Origin: Bilifractor sp002394235
Lineage (GTDB): Bacteria > Bacillota > Clostridia > Lachnospirales > Lachnospiraceae
Assembly: GCF_052118845.1 (NCBI RefSeq)
Contig: NZ_JBQKGJ010000001.1
Location: 124,001 to 188,000 of the forward strand
DNA: 64,000 nt
Direction of reading: 5' to 3'
Every line of letters begins with the position of its first letter. Positions within the stretch are counted from its first letter, which is position 1. The position numbers were made by a program, and so were the translations under genes. Of the stretch, positions 7,828 to 16,619 are shown piece by piece. The notes beneath the pieces are model-generated. The model did not search any database. It was not told where the DNA came from and saw only the letters and a list, made by a program, of their open reading frames with translations.

Positions 7828-9450
7828 TCACCTTTCTACAAATCCCCTCTTCTTCTCCTGCTGTTTCAGAAAAAGGATCACAGCAATCAGAATTACAATT
7901 CCACACGGAAGCGAGATCCATGCCGATTTTGTAAATCCGGCAATAATATATGTCACAAATGAAATCGCCGCGCATGTCATAGCATATGGCAGCTGTGTCA
8001 TCACATGATTCAGATGGTTTGACTGCGCTCCTGCCGAGGACATGATCGTCGTGTCCGAAATCGGCGAGCAATGATCGCCGCACACAGCTCCTGCCATGCA
8101 GGCGGACATCGCAATGATCATCATTCTGTAATCCGATCCCTCAAATACATTTACCACAATCGGAATCAGAATACCAAAGGTTCCCCAGGAGGTTCCGGTT
8201 GCAAAGGACAGGAACACCGCAATCAGGAAAATGATACACGGCAGCCAGTTCATGAAGCCTTCCGCGGAATTCTTCACGATGGCAGCGACAAATTCCTTCG
8301 CGCCAAGGCTGTCTGTCATCGCCTTCAGACTCCATGCAAAGGTAAGAATCAGGATCGGAGAGATCATCGCCTTGAAGCCCTCCGGTATGCAATCCATGCA
8401 CTCCTTAAAGGACAGGACTCTTCTTACAAGATAGAGAATCAGTGTAATCACCAGTCCGACAAAGGAGCCGAGCACCAGGCCTACCGATGCGTCACTGCCC
8501 GCAAAGGCATCAATAAAATTCTTGCCGCTGAAAAAACCGCCGGTGTAGATCATGCCGATAACACAGCAGATCACCAGTGCGACAACCGGGATGATCAGGT
8601 CAAACACGGTTCCGCGAGAGCTGATCTTCTGACTTTCCGAATCCGCGTACGGACGATCCGGCGTTGTGTACAGATCATTGTTCTCAATCGCATTCTTCTC
8701 GTGTATGGCCATCAGACCATAGTCCGTTTTAGTTACGGTAAGCGTAATCATCATGGCAATCGTCAGCAGCGCATAAAAATTGTACGGAATCGTCTGTACA
8801 AACAGAGAAATGCCGTTCTTTCCCTCCACGAAGCCGGAAACCGCTGCTGCCCAGGATGAAATCGGAGCGATGATGCAGACCGGAGCGGCAGTCGCATCGA
8901 TCAGATAGGCCAGCTTCGCTCTGGATACGTGATGCTTATCTGTGACCGGCCTCATAACCGATCCCACCGTCAGACAGTTGAAGTAGTCATCAATAAAGAT
9001 CAGACAACCCAGGAGAATCGTAGCCAGCTGTGCTCCTACTCTCGTCCGGATGTGTTTTCCCGCCCATTCTCCGAAGGCTGCCGATCCTCCGGCGCGGTTC
9101 ATGAGCGCCACAAGGATACCAAGCATCACAAGGAATACCAGGATTCCGACGTTGTAGGAATCAGCGAGAACGGTAATGATTCCGTCCTGAAACACATGAT
9201 TCAGTGTGCCCTGAAAAGAGAACCCGGAAAAGAGCAGGCCGCCCGCAAGGATTCCGAAAAACAGGGAGCTGTACACTTCCTTTGTGATCAGTGCCAGAAC
9301 AATCGCGATGACCGGCGGGAGCAGAGCCCACGCCGTCTCCTTTACGGAATCCGCGGTTGTCGTAACTGCGGCGACAACCAGCAGAACAATCATTGCCGCA
9401 ATAATCATACACCAGATCATTTTCCTGGTTTTTGAAGGTTTCTTGTCCAT
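7828..9450 (-). CDS. NhaC-family Na+/H+ antiporter-like transporter
   Basis: The protein is about 540 residues and strongly hydrophobic, with around a dozen membrane segments. The stretch AGAVCGDHCSPISDTTIMSSAGAQSN and the earlier IFIDDYFNCLTVGSVMRP are hallmarks of the NhaC/COG1757 group. The first ATG (9456) is too close to its Shine-Dalgarno. GAGGGGG fits the ATG at 9450 better. The SstT-type gene ends 25 bp upstream, so both are probably cotranscribed, coupling sodium cycling to Na+-dependent amino acid uptake. Some relatives exchange organic acids or amino acids, so the exact substrate is open. Confidence 0.85.
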   Translation of the reverse strand: MDKKPSKTRKMIWCMIIAAMIVLLVVAAVTTTADSVKETAWALLPPVIAIVLALITKEVYSSLFFGILAGGLLFSGFSFQGTLNHVFQDGIITVLADSYNVGILVFLVMLGILVALMNRAGGSAAFGEWAGKHIRTRVGAQLATILLGCLIFIDDYFNCLTVGSVMRPVTDKHHVSRAKLAYLIDATAAPVCIIAPISSWAAAVSGFVEGKNGISLFVQTIPYNFYALLTIAMMITLTVTKTDYGLMAIHEKNAIENNDLYTTPDRPYADSESQKISSRGTVFDLIIPVVALVICCVIGMIYTGGFFSGKNFIDAFAGSDASVGLVLGSFVGLVITLILYLVRRVLSFKECMDCIPEGFKAMISPILILTFAWSLKAMTDSLGAKEFVAAIVKNSAEGFMNWLPCIIFLIAVFLSFATGTSWGTFGILIPIVVNVFEGSDYRMMIIAMSACMAGAVCGDHCSPISDTTIMSSAGAQSNHLNHVMTQLPYAMTCAAISFVTYIIAGFTKSAWISLPCGIVILIAVILFLKQQEKKRGFVER

Positions 9451-9474
9451 TTTCATCCCCCTCAGACTTGTCTG

Positions 9475-10842
9475 TTATTTATATTCTCCCTCGGCATTTT
9501 CCGAGATCGTCTGCTCCCTCATGGCTTCCTTGGTGTCGCCCTGGAAATCCCTGGAGATTCCCATTTTCTTCCGTTCCTTCTCTGTGTACATGAATCCCGG
9601 AAGTCTTCTGCCCTCTTTTAGCCACACTCTGTATTCCGCAATGGCGGCAAACACAACATCTCCGGACGAATTCAGCATTGTCTCAACCGAATCCTGTACG
9701 ACTCCGATGATGAATCCTACAGCAACCACCTGCATGGCAATATCATTGGAAATTCCAAACAGTGAGCAGGCCATCGGTATCAGCAGCAGAGACCCGCCGG
9801 CTACGCCGGAGGCACCGCAGGCCGCAAAGGTGGAGAGTACACTGAGAATCAAAGCGGTCGGTATGTCAACAGCTATCCCCATCGTATGTGCGCAGGCAAG
9901 TGTCATCACAGATATGGTGATCGCCGCACCGTCCATATTGATGGTCGCCCCAAGCGGTATGGACACCGAATACATATCCTCATCCAGACCGAGACGTTTG
10001 CAAAGCGACATATTGATCGGAATATTTGCCGCGGAGCTCCTGGTGAAGAACGCAGTAATGCCACTCTCCCTGATACACTTCCAGATCAGCGGATACGGAT
10101 TTCTGTGCAGATGAATCCAGGCAACAATTCCATTGACAAGCAGAGATTCGAATGCCATACATCCTACAAGCAACAGCAGCAGTTTTCCGTACGTCGTGAA
10201 GATGGAAAGGCCGTTCTCATGCACCGTGGTGAACACCAGACCCATAATTCCGAACGGAGCGAAGTTGATGATCCAGCGCACCACCTGCGACACTGCCTCG
10301 GATACATTTGACATGAATTTTTTGGAGGTATCAGAAGCAAATTGCTTCATCGCAGCTCCAAACAGAGCAGCCCAGAACAGAACGCCGATATAATTCGCAT
10401 TTACCAGTGCGTCGACCGGATTCGATACGACATTCATCAGCAGGTTTTTCATGACCTCTCCAATTCCCTGCGGAACGGTATCAGCCTGTGCCGCTTCCAC
10501 ACCGGTCAGTACCAGAGTCTGCGGAAAGGCGAAACTGGCGGCTACTGCCACAAAGGCAGCCAGGAAGGTTGTCAGCATATACAGAAACAGTACGTTGCCG
10601 AACCTTTTGTCCAGCTTGCCGGATCCCTGCGCAAGAGCTCCGCTGACCAGAACAAAAACCAGAACCGGGGCTATCGCTTTCAGTGCGCCGACGAAGAGAT
10701 TTCCCAGAATCTCAAGCCAGTTCCAGCCGGGAAGCAGAAAAGCGAGAGCAATACCAATGATGATTCCGCACAAAATCCGCAGAATCAGGCTGGTATCGTT
10801 ATACTTCTTCGCAGCCCTCTTCAGAAAATTCAAAAAAGCCAT
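9475..10842 (-). CDS. sstT: Serine/threonine:Na+ symporter, SstT type
   Basis: The 455-residue member of the dicarboxylate/amino acid:cation symporter fold has the SstT-specific segment FFTRSSAANIPINM near residue 265 and IPLGATINMDGAAITI in the transport core. It should import serine and threonine with sodium. It is about 40 residues longer than the E. coli protein because of a charged C-terminal tail. GAGGAGG lies eight bases before the ATG. It heads a two-gene operon with the NhaC-type antiporter. Confidence 0.88.
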   Translation of the reverse strand: MAFLNFLKRAAKKYNDTSLILRILCGIIIGIALAFLLPGWNWLEILGNLFVGALKAIAPVLVFVLVSGALAQGSGKLDKRFGNVLFLYMLTTFLAAFVAVAASFAFPQTLVLTGVEAAQADTVPQGIGEVMKNLLMNVVSNPVDALVNANYIGVLFWAALFGAAMKQFASDTSKKFMSNVSEAVSQVVRWIINFAPFGIMGLVFTTVHENGLSIFTTYGKLLLLLVGCMAFESLLVNGIVAWIHLHRNPYPLIWKCIRESGITAFFTRSSAANIPINMSLCKRLGLDEDMYSVSIPLGATINMDGAAITISVMTLACAHTMGIAVDIPTALILSVLSTFAACGASGVAGGSLLLIPMACSLFGISNDIAMQVVAVGFIIGVVQDSVETMLNSSGDVVFAAIAEYRVWLKEGRRLPGFMYTEKERKKMGISRDFQGDTKEAMREQTISENAEGEYK

Positions 10843-10980
10843 ACAATGTTCCTCCTCATTTTACGGAGCTGGCAGAAGCACAGCCTCACCCGTGTATTAA
10901 CCTTGCATCATTTTACCACAGTGAAGCGCTGAAAAAAATACCTTTTATCATAGAACCTTAAAGTACTTTTATTGTTTTTT

Positions 10981-11055
10981 AACGCACCATTGCCGTTTTA
11001 TTGTATTGCAACGCGCCGTTGGCGTTTTTTATTGTATGGAAACGCATCATTGACA
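10981..11055. repeat. About 30-bp minisatellite overlapping a gene end
   Basis: Units start at 10981, 11010 and 11041 (AACGC..C.TTG.CGTTTTTTATTGTAT). The unit nearest the DUF362 gene includes its final CAA codon and TGA stop (11047-11049). Confidence 0.8.
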
Positions 11056-12180
11056 TTCGATATATTGTTTCAGTTCCCGGTAGATTTTTTCCTCATCGGG
11101 AGGGCATCCCATTACACAATAATCGAAGCCCCTGGTGCACTTTCCGATTCCAAGTTTTCCTTTTTTTCCCTGCTGACCCTGACCTATGGCAATCTTATCC
11201 TTCAACTGATCCAGTAGACCTTCCTCCTTCAGACGAATCAGCGCCGGCACCAGGCTCCCATAGCAGGCGCTGCAGGAATCCACCTCATCCACAGCATAGG
11301 CGACCTCAAGAACCCGGTTCTGCTCCGTTCTTGCCTCTTCCTCTCCGTCTTCTTCCGGCCGACTGATCCTGAAGGCGCCGTCTGCACCCTGGATTGTCAC
11401 GATCTGCGCATGGGCAAGATCCGTGCTGCCGATTCCCAGCCGTCCGGCTTCGATCACATAGGGGACCTCCTCCGGACGCAAGCCGAGCAGATAGCAGGCA
11501 TAGCAATCGGTCAGCACAGGATCCGCGGATGCCATGATGCAGTTCTTCACAAGCGGATTCCCACCCTCCTCAAAATCAGGGTCGCCGCAGATATGATCAA
11601 TCACAATAAAATCCTGGTGAATGCCTCCGGACAGATGAGCGATCGGGTCATGAAGTCCCATTTTATGAAAGCGCCGCTTCTCCGAATTCGGGAGAAGGCC
11701 TTTCAGATTCTTCAGCGCACACGTCATCTTCGTCTGACAATGCCCCTTCAGGACCGGAACATTGATCAGAAAATCATACGCATCCACGACATCCGTGACA
11801 TGGAGCTGCATACCGCAGCAGTCAATGACATGTGATTTCAGTTTCTGCGTATCAATAAAGGGCACACCATACACCTCCGATAGCGATCGGTAACCGCAGT
11901 ATTCATATGCCTCTGAAGTGCGGTCACCCACCCAGGATCCCTCCGCAATCATCAGGTTTTCAAATCCGTTTTCCTGCAGGTACTCGATGATTCCCGCCAC
12001 GATTTCCGGATGCGTTGTCGCTCCGAAATCCGCGGGAGAGGGGCATACCAGGTTCGGCTTGATGCAGATCCTGCGTTTCCGGTCACGGATCCGTCCCGCG
12101 AGATCCGTACTTTTCAGAAGCCGGACCGTCATCTCCTTATACGCTGTTCCGTATATTTTCCAGATCTGATTGTCCTTCAT
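11047..12180 (-). CDS. DUF362 domain protein
   Basis: The start ATG at 12180 (MKDNQIW) has AAAGGA upstream, giving 377 residues. The upstream in-frame extension is not supported. The DUF362 core is visible as IKPNLVCPSPADFGATTHPEIVAGIIEYL, then NVPVLKGHCQTKMTCALKNLKGLLPNSEKRRFH, and HICGDPDFEEGGNP. DUF362 proteins occur in anaerobes, often with ferredoxin domains. This one lacks a recognisable 2x[4Fe-4S] module but has scattered Cys residues near the C-terminus (CSACYGS, CTRGFDYCVMGC). No biochemical role is established. It follows aroK by 65 bp on the same strand and may be read with aroE-aroK, though the link to shikimate synthesis is unproven. Confidence 0.8.
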   Translation of the reverse strand: MKDNQIWKIYGTAYKEMTVRLLKSTDLAGRIRDRKRRICIKPNLVCPSPADFGATTHPEIVAGIIEYLQENGFENLMIAEGSWVGDRTSEAYEYCGYRSLSEVYGVPFIDTQKLKSHVIDCCGMQLHVTDVVDAYDFLINVPVLKGHCQTKMTCALKNLKGLLPNSEKRRFHKMGLHDPIAHLSGGIHQDFIVIDHICGDPDFEEGGNPLVKNCIMASADPVLTDCYACYLLGLRPEEVPYVIEAGRLGIGSTDLAHAQIVTIQGADGAFRISRPEEDGEEEARTEQNRVLEVAYAVDEVDSCSACYGSLVPALIRLKEEGLLDQLKDKIAIGQGQQGKKGKLGIGKCTRGFDYCVMGCPPDEEKIYRELKQYIECQ

Positions 12181-12245
12181 AAATGAAATCCTTTCCTTTG
12201 CCGCAGGCGGAAGCCCACTGCCTTCAGGTTGTGGATACCTGACTC

Positions 12246-12776
12246 TCACCTGACCTCTTTCTCCAATTGGCGAATCATAGCCTCGCAGATCTCGGATGCG
12301 CTCCGTCCGTCCGTCGCGATGCGGATATCCGCCGCCGCCTCATACTTCGGCCGGCGCTTCTCCATCAGCTCAGCGATGTATTCTACATCTTTATGGTTCT
12401 CAAGCAGCGGACGGTCATGGCTGTCCTTCACACGCTCGAGGATTGTCTCCGGTTTCGCATCAAGAAGCACAACCCTCCCGTTTTTCTTCATGGCAGATAC
12501 ATTTTCCTCCCGCATCGGAACGCCTCCTCCACAGGACACAACTGTATTGCTCTGATTCTTCATCCCGACCAGCAGAGAGGTCTCAAGCTTCCGGAAATAC
12601 TCTTCTCCATGCGTCTGAAAGATTTCCGGGATGCTCATGCCCTCCTGTTCCGCAATCATACGGTCAATCTCGATCACCTTCATCCCGTAGGCCTGATGAA
12701 GATATTTCGCGACGGTTGACTTCCCGGCGCCCATAAAACCGATCAGGAAAATGTTGTAATCAAATAATTGTTTCAT
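12246..12776 (-). CDS. aroK: Shikimate kinase
   Basis: The start is the ATG at 12776 (MKQLFDYN) with GAGGA seven bases upstream, giving 176 residues, the normal length. The longer in-frame extension is encoded by a tandem repeat and is unlikely to be translated. The Walker A loop is GFMGAGKST (13-21), the Asp of EIDRM and the Arg of YFRKLE bind shikimate, and SCGGGVPM is the Gly-rich substrate loop. DSHDRPLLEN is the lid with its Arg. The enzyme makes shikimate 3-phosphate. It lies downstream of aroE. Confidence 0.95.
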   Translation of the reverse strand: MKQLFDYNIFLIGFMGAGKSTVAKYLHQAYGMKVIEIDRMIAEQEGMSIPEIFQTHGEEYFRKLETSLLVGMKNQSNTVVSCGGGVPMREENVSAMKKNGRVVLLDAKPETILERVKDSHDRPLLENHKDVEYIAELMEKRRPKYEAAADIRIATDGRSASEICEAMIRQLEKEVR

Positions 12777-12826
12777 ATCCGAGTCCTCTATCTGTCTTAT
12801 TCGTGTGATTCCTGCGCAGTTACGTG

Positions 12827-12930
12827 TTCGTGCGTGGTCATGTGATTCATGCGCACTTATGGGTTCGTGCGCGGTCATGTGATTCATACGCACTTACGTG
12901 TTCGTGCGCGGTCATGTAGTTCGCGCGCGG
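12827..12930. repeat. 37-bp minisatellite between aroE and aroK
   Basis: Units start at 12827, 12864 and 12901 (TTCGTGCGCGGTCATGTGAT...), with a diverged partial unit to the left. It lies between the aroE stop and the aroK ribosome site. In one frame it creates a spurious His-rich extension of aroK. Confidence 0.9.
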
Positions 12931-12953
12931 TCCTCTTCAATATCTCGGGGACC

Positions 12954-13826
12954 TTAGTCAGAAAAATACCGTTCCTTCACTTCCTCTACCGGCATATCTT
13001 CTCCCGTATACAGCTTGAATGCCGCCACGCCCTGCCAGAGCAGCATGCCCTTCCCGTTTATGGTCTGAAGACCGTGTTCTCTCGCCTCCCGCAGGAGTTT
13101 TGTCTCCTCCGGATTATAAACGGTGTCGGCAACTACAAGCCCTTCATGGAAGGCAGAAAGATCCTTGACGACACTCTGGTCATCGAGCGGCTTCATCCCG
13201 ACAATCGTCGCGTTAACCATGATATCGCTGTCCTGAATCTCTTGTGTCATCTTCGCCACGTCCGCAAGATCATAGACGTTGATTTCACAGGTCGGAACCT
13301 CCGCCCTGATTCTGGCGGCCATATCCACCGTTCTCTGGAAGAAGTTATCCTTGATGTTAAATATAGAAATCTTCTTCGCGCCATCGAGTGCCAGCTGCAC
13401 CTGGATCGCGGTAGCAGCTCCGCCTCCTCCGGCTATGGTCACCTTTTTTCCCTTTACCTCAACGCCATGATCCCGGAGATTATCAACGAATCCGACGCCA
13501 TCGGTCATATGACCGATCAGTTTTCCGTCCTCGTTGACAATTGTGTTCACTGCTCCGATAATACGGGCAGCCGGCGAAAGCTCATCCATGCACTTTGCCG
13601 CCGCAATCTTGTCCGGCATGGTTACGTTCATGCCGCGCATGTGGAAGAGCCGCATGGCATCGATCGCCTGCGGCACATCCTCCTCCTTCACGTCAAAGGC
13701 TGTATAGACATAGTTCAGTCCAAGTCTTTGAAAACTGTAGTTGTACATGGCAGGTGAACCGGAATGGCCGACCGGAGAGCCGATCAGAGCAAGCAGCGTC
13801 GTATGACCATCAATCTTATAATCCAT
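12954..13826 (-). CDS. aroE: Shikimate dehydrogenase
   Basis: The start at 13826 (MDYKIDGHTT) has a textbook AGGAGG eight bases upstream, giving 290 residues. Shikimate-binding Ser residues are in GHSGSPAMYN (20-29), the catalytic Lys is in MNVTMPDK (K73), Asn is in GAVNTI (N94) and Asp in MTDGVGF (D109). The NADP-binding loop is AGGGGAATA (132-140). It reduces 3-dehydroshikimate. A promoter is visible at 13893-13921. It probably forms an operon with aroK and perhaps the DUF362 gene. Confidence 0.95.
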   Translation of the reverse strand: MDYKIDGHTTLLALIGSPVGHSGSPAMYNYSFQRLGLNYVYTAFDVKEEDVPQAIDAMRLFHMRGMNVTMPDKIAAAKCMDELSPAARIIGAVNTIVNEDGKLIGHMTDGVGFVDNLRDHGVEVKGKKVTIAGGGGAATAIQVQLALDGAKKISIFNIKDNFFQRTVDMAARIRAEVPTCEINVYDLADVAKMTQEIQDSDIMVNATIVGMKPLDDQSVVKDLSAFHEGLVVADTVYNPEETKLLREAREHGLQTINGKGMLLWQGVAAFKLYTGEDMPVEEVKERYFSD

Positions 13827-13892
13827 GATATATTCCTCCTGAGGTTGTAAAATATTCTGTCGATATATTCTCCAGGTAAATAAATTTGTTTT

Positions 13893-13921
13893 ATTATAAC
13901 TTTGCTCCAACACCGGCGCAA
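13893..13921 (-). promoter_or_regulatory. Sigma-A-like promoter upstream of aroE
   Basis: TTGCGC (13916-13921), 17-bp spacer, TATAAT (13893-13898), about 67 bp before the aroE ATG. Confidence 0.6.
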
Positions 13922-14039
13922 GATAGATTGTTCATATCGATTCTCCCGACTACCAGACACCCGGATGCTCTGTATCTGCTGTTTGACCGCTGCACGCCCG
14001 TATGCTCAGCACTTGCCACCTTAACGCTGCACACATCTG

Positions 14040-14080
14040 CTCCGGCGCTCTTTCCGGCGCTCTTTCCGGCGCTCATTCCG
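14040..14080. repeat. 12-bp tandem repeat
   Basis: TCCGGCGCTCTT is repeated about three and a half times, between aroE and the ribokinase gene end. Confidence 0.85.
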
Positions 14081-14138
14081 GATCAATACATCGGCAACAA
14101 TCTGTCTGTCAGCAATATGTCATTCCTGCTCAGCAGCC

Positions 14139-15032
14139 TCAGAATCGGAAGTTCACCACCTCATCCATGACAGGAATGGAAGGTGCCGCTCCCGGTCTTG
14201 ACACCGTGACCGCGGATGCCCTCGCTGCCAGATCCAGCGCTTCCTCAGGTGTTCTTCCGCCAATGACGGATGCAAGGAAATAACCGGTGAACGTATCTCC
14301 CGCAGCTGTTGTGTCCACTGCTTTCACTTTGTAAATGCTCTTTCGGATGATTTCACCTTGATAAATATATACCGAACCGGCAGATCCCAGCGTCAGTATC
14401 GTATGTGCTTTTGGGAAGATACTTTCAAGGCCCTCCATCAGCTTTTCCGGATCATCAGAAGGATAACCGGTGATCTGTCCTGCCTCGATTTCATTCACAA
14501 AGAAATAGTCCACATATTCGAGAGGGAGGTCATTGATTTTTTCATTCATCGGAGAGGGATTCAACACGATTGTCATCCCCGTTTCATGCGCTTTCTCAAT
14601 AATATACTTCAAATTGTTGATTTCATTCTGAAGAACGATCCAGTCCCCCTTTTCAAAATGACGCAGGGTCTGATCCACCTGTTCTTCTGTCACCGCCTGA
14701 TTCGCACCGCCGAACAGAATGATGCAGTTGTCTCCATCATCCGTATTCTGTATGATCGTATGTCCGACCGGTATGTCATCCAGGTATCGGACAAAATCCG
14801 TATTCACACCTGCATCCCTTAAAACCTGAAGAAGAATTTCCCCTCCCTTTCCGATGCATCCCGCATGGTAAACCTCAAGTCCCGCGCGACTGAGTGCCAC
14901 GGACTGATTCAGTCCCTTTCCACCCGGAAAAATATTCCTGTCTGTCGCAGAAAGTGTCTCTCCCCTGACAATAACGTGCGGCACCTTGTACACGTAATCT
15001 ACATTAAGTGAACCGAAATTGATCATCTTCAT
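14139..15032 (-). CDS. rbsK: Ribokinase (PfkB family)
   Basis: The 297-residue protein has the PfkB pattern: GSLNVDYVY near the N-terminus, IFPGGKGLNQSVALSRAG (34-51) and VDTTAAGDTFTGYF (239-252) with the catalytic Asp in AAGD. The early NxD and GGKGxNQ motifs favour ribokinase over fructokinase. The substrate should be D-ribose or a close pentose. AGGAGG precedes the ATG. It lies downstream of the dha/mtn operon but is separated from it by the plus-strand small protein gene and a terminator, so a shared role in pentose use is only suggestive. Confidence 0.88.
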   Translation of the reverse strand: MKMINFGSLNVDYVYKVPHVIVRGETLSATDRNIFPGGKGLNQSVALSRAGLEVYHAGCIGKGGEILLQVLRDAGVNTDFVRYLDDIPVGHTIIQNTDDGDNCIILFGGANQAVTEEQVDQTLRHFEKGDWIVLQNEINNLKYIIEKAHETGMTIVLNPSPMNEKINDLPLEYVDYFFVNEIEAGQITGYPSDDPEKLMEGLESIFPKAHTILTLGSAGSVYIYQGEIIRKSIYKVKAVDTTAAGDTFTGYFLASVIGGRTPEEALDLAARASAVTVSRPGAAPSIPVMDEVVNFRF

Positions 15033-15512
15033 AAATTACTATCCTCCTGAATGATCACATGCCCTCTTACGATGGCCCATCTTTTTCTTCCGCTGACCCG
15101 GCAATAGAGAAATTGCACGGCAGTCTGACACACCTGCCGGTGCAGATACTCTCCGGACAGCGAACCAATGCCTGCTGACTGCGTTGTTCAATCCTTTCAT
15201 TCATATATTCAATATAGCATATTCAGACACTATCCTAAATCTGCATTTGTTTTTCATAAGCATCATCTATCAGCGGTGAGCTCACAACAGCTCCATCAAT
15301 TCCATGCTTCTTACGAAAACACTGACAGGACTCTGCGCGGTCCTAAAATTACGAACCGATAACGCACGCATTATCCAGACTTAAAATAAAATCATCTAAA
15401 TTTAAAGGGAGATAGTGGAATTCGTCAGACATCTGCGTTAAAATACAATTACAAGAAACAATTTGTATTCCGGACAAGCAGATTCCGGAACCTTTGAATG
15501 GAGGGATACGAA
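15033..15512. other. Intergenic region, no gene seen
   Basis: This is the divergent region between the ribokinase and the small membrane protein gene. It is AT-rich toward the right. I find no convincing ORF, structured RNA or repeat. Confidence 0.5.
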
Positions 15513-15764
15513 ATGAAAACGATGAAAACAAATCAGCTTCAGGCCGAAAATAATACAGCTTCCGCAAATCACCATCTGTCGCTTCAAAGGAAGCTTGCCA
15601 TCGTGATTATGGCAATCGCACTCGCAACAATCGGCATTTTCTATTTTGTCTGCTACATCAACGGCGGCGATATGCGGTCCGTATACGAGGCGGTTCTTCC
15701 GTATCTGATGTCCGGAATTCTGGTCCTGAGTCTCGCAATAATGGGGATCAGTCTTCAGAAATGA
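15513..15764 (+). CDS. Small two-helix membrane protein, unknown function
   Basis: The ATG at 15513 has GGAGGG eight bases upstream, giving 83 residues. A polar N-terminus of about 30 residues rich in Asn and Gln is followed by two hydrophobic segments (about 34-53 and 62-80) joined by a short acidic loop. I do not recognise the family. It is the only plus-strand gene in this stretch and lies between the ribokinase and the DhaL end of the sugar operon. A weak link with that operon is possible but unsupported. Confidence 0.6.
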   Translation: MKTMKTNQLQAENNTASANHHLSLQRKLAIVIMAIALATIGIFYFVCYINGGDMRSVYEAVLPYLMSGILVLSLAIMGISLQK

Positions 15765-15804
15765 CCCGTGAGCATGCCGGGCACCATTATCATGAATTTC
15801 TCTA

Positions 15805-15901
15805 AACGAGATAAAACACGCTGCGCGAGTTTTATCTCGCTATCGCGACGCTCGCCGCACACGAATACTTCGCATTCGGCTGTGGCTCACTGTTCGCGTA
15901 A
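15805..15901 (+). repeat. 97-bp two-hairpin interspersed element, copy 2
   Basis: It is nearly identical to copy 1. Its right end abuts the terminator hairpin of the dha/mtn operon. One stem base differs (GCCACA instead of GCCGCA). Confidence 0.9.
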
Positions 15902-15907
15902 ATACCG

Positions 15908-15935
15908 ACAGGAGGCTGCCGCAGCAGCCTCCTGT
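15908..15935 (-). terminator. Terminator hairpin at the end of the DhaL operon
   Basis: ACAGGAGGCTG pairs with CAGCCTCCTGT around a short loop, between convergent genes. On the minus strand it runs into the 97-bp element within a few bases. Confidence 0.75.
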
Positions 15936-15952
15936 TGTATATCACGTTTTAT

Positions 15953-16594
15953 TTATTCTCTGCAAAAATCAGCAATCGACTCTACGAGATATTTTCCAGC
16001 AACCGCGCCCTGGTCACAGATTCCTTTTGCCGCATCCTTATGCACAGCAGCTTTTCCGTATTTCGGGATCATATTCTTTGTTGCTTCTGCCCCTGATTCA
16101 GCTCCTTTCGCCGCAGCATCCACTATAGCTACAAGCGACGCATCCGGATTGGAACGAAGTAATTCTTCCGCCGCTCCTGCAGCCGCATCAACGGCATCAA
16201 GGATGGTCCTGTCCCCTGGCTCGCACTTTCCTCTTTTTTTTATTCCGTCCGCATACCCACGTAAAAACGCTGCCATACCTGCCCCGGAAATCTCAGCTTT
16301 ACCAGCTACAGCTTTTCCACCTCCCATCAGTCCGGATCCCATGAGAAAGCCCATCGTAGAAGGAATCAGAGACGACATTTTCATTCCGCACTTCATAATT
16401 GCTTTTCCTATGTCTGGTTCCTCCAATTCCGTCACCACCTCCGGTAGTGCGCCGAATCCCTTCTTCATGGTAAGGCCAAGATCACCATCTCCAAGCTTTG
16501 CGTCCATCTCGCATAATTCATCTGCATGTTTTTCAAACATATCTGCGATCTTTCTGAAAAAATCCGGAAGATCCTCTCTTCTTATGCTTTTCAC
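15953..16594 (-). CDS. dhaL: Dihydroxyacetone kinase subunit L homologue (DhaL)
   Basis: The start is GTG at 16594 with GAGGG upstream, giving 213 residues, the family length. The ATP/Mg site is DAKLGDGDLGLTMKKG (31-46) with the conserved Asp cluster, followed by the MGFLMGSGLMGGG loop. In PTS-type systems DhaL carries ADP as a cofactor rephosphorylated by DhaM. No DhaM is encoded here. It pairs with the DhaK gene 25 bp upstream and is the last gene of the operon. The true substrate is uncertain because DhaK departs from the classical motif and the upstream enzymes already yield phosphorylated triose. Confidence 0.88.
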   Translation of the reverse strand: MKSIRREDLPDFFRKIADMFEKHADELCEMDAKLGDGDLGLTMKKGFGALPEVVTELEEPDIGKAIMKCGMKMSSLIPSTMGFLMGSGLMGGGKAVAGKAEISGAGMAAFLRGYADGIKKRGKCEPGDRTILDAVDAAAGAAEELLRSNPDASLVAIVDAAAKGAESGAEATKNMIPKYGKAAVHKDAAKGICDQGAVAGKYLVESIADFCRE

Positions 16595-16619
16595 TTATTT
16601 TTCCCTCTTCCATGCATCC

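Noticed and set aside
12777..12893. His-rich N-terminal extension of AroK
   Set aside because: It is encoded by a 37-bp tandem repeat. The ATG at 12776 has the ribosome site and gives the normal protein length.
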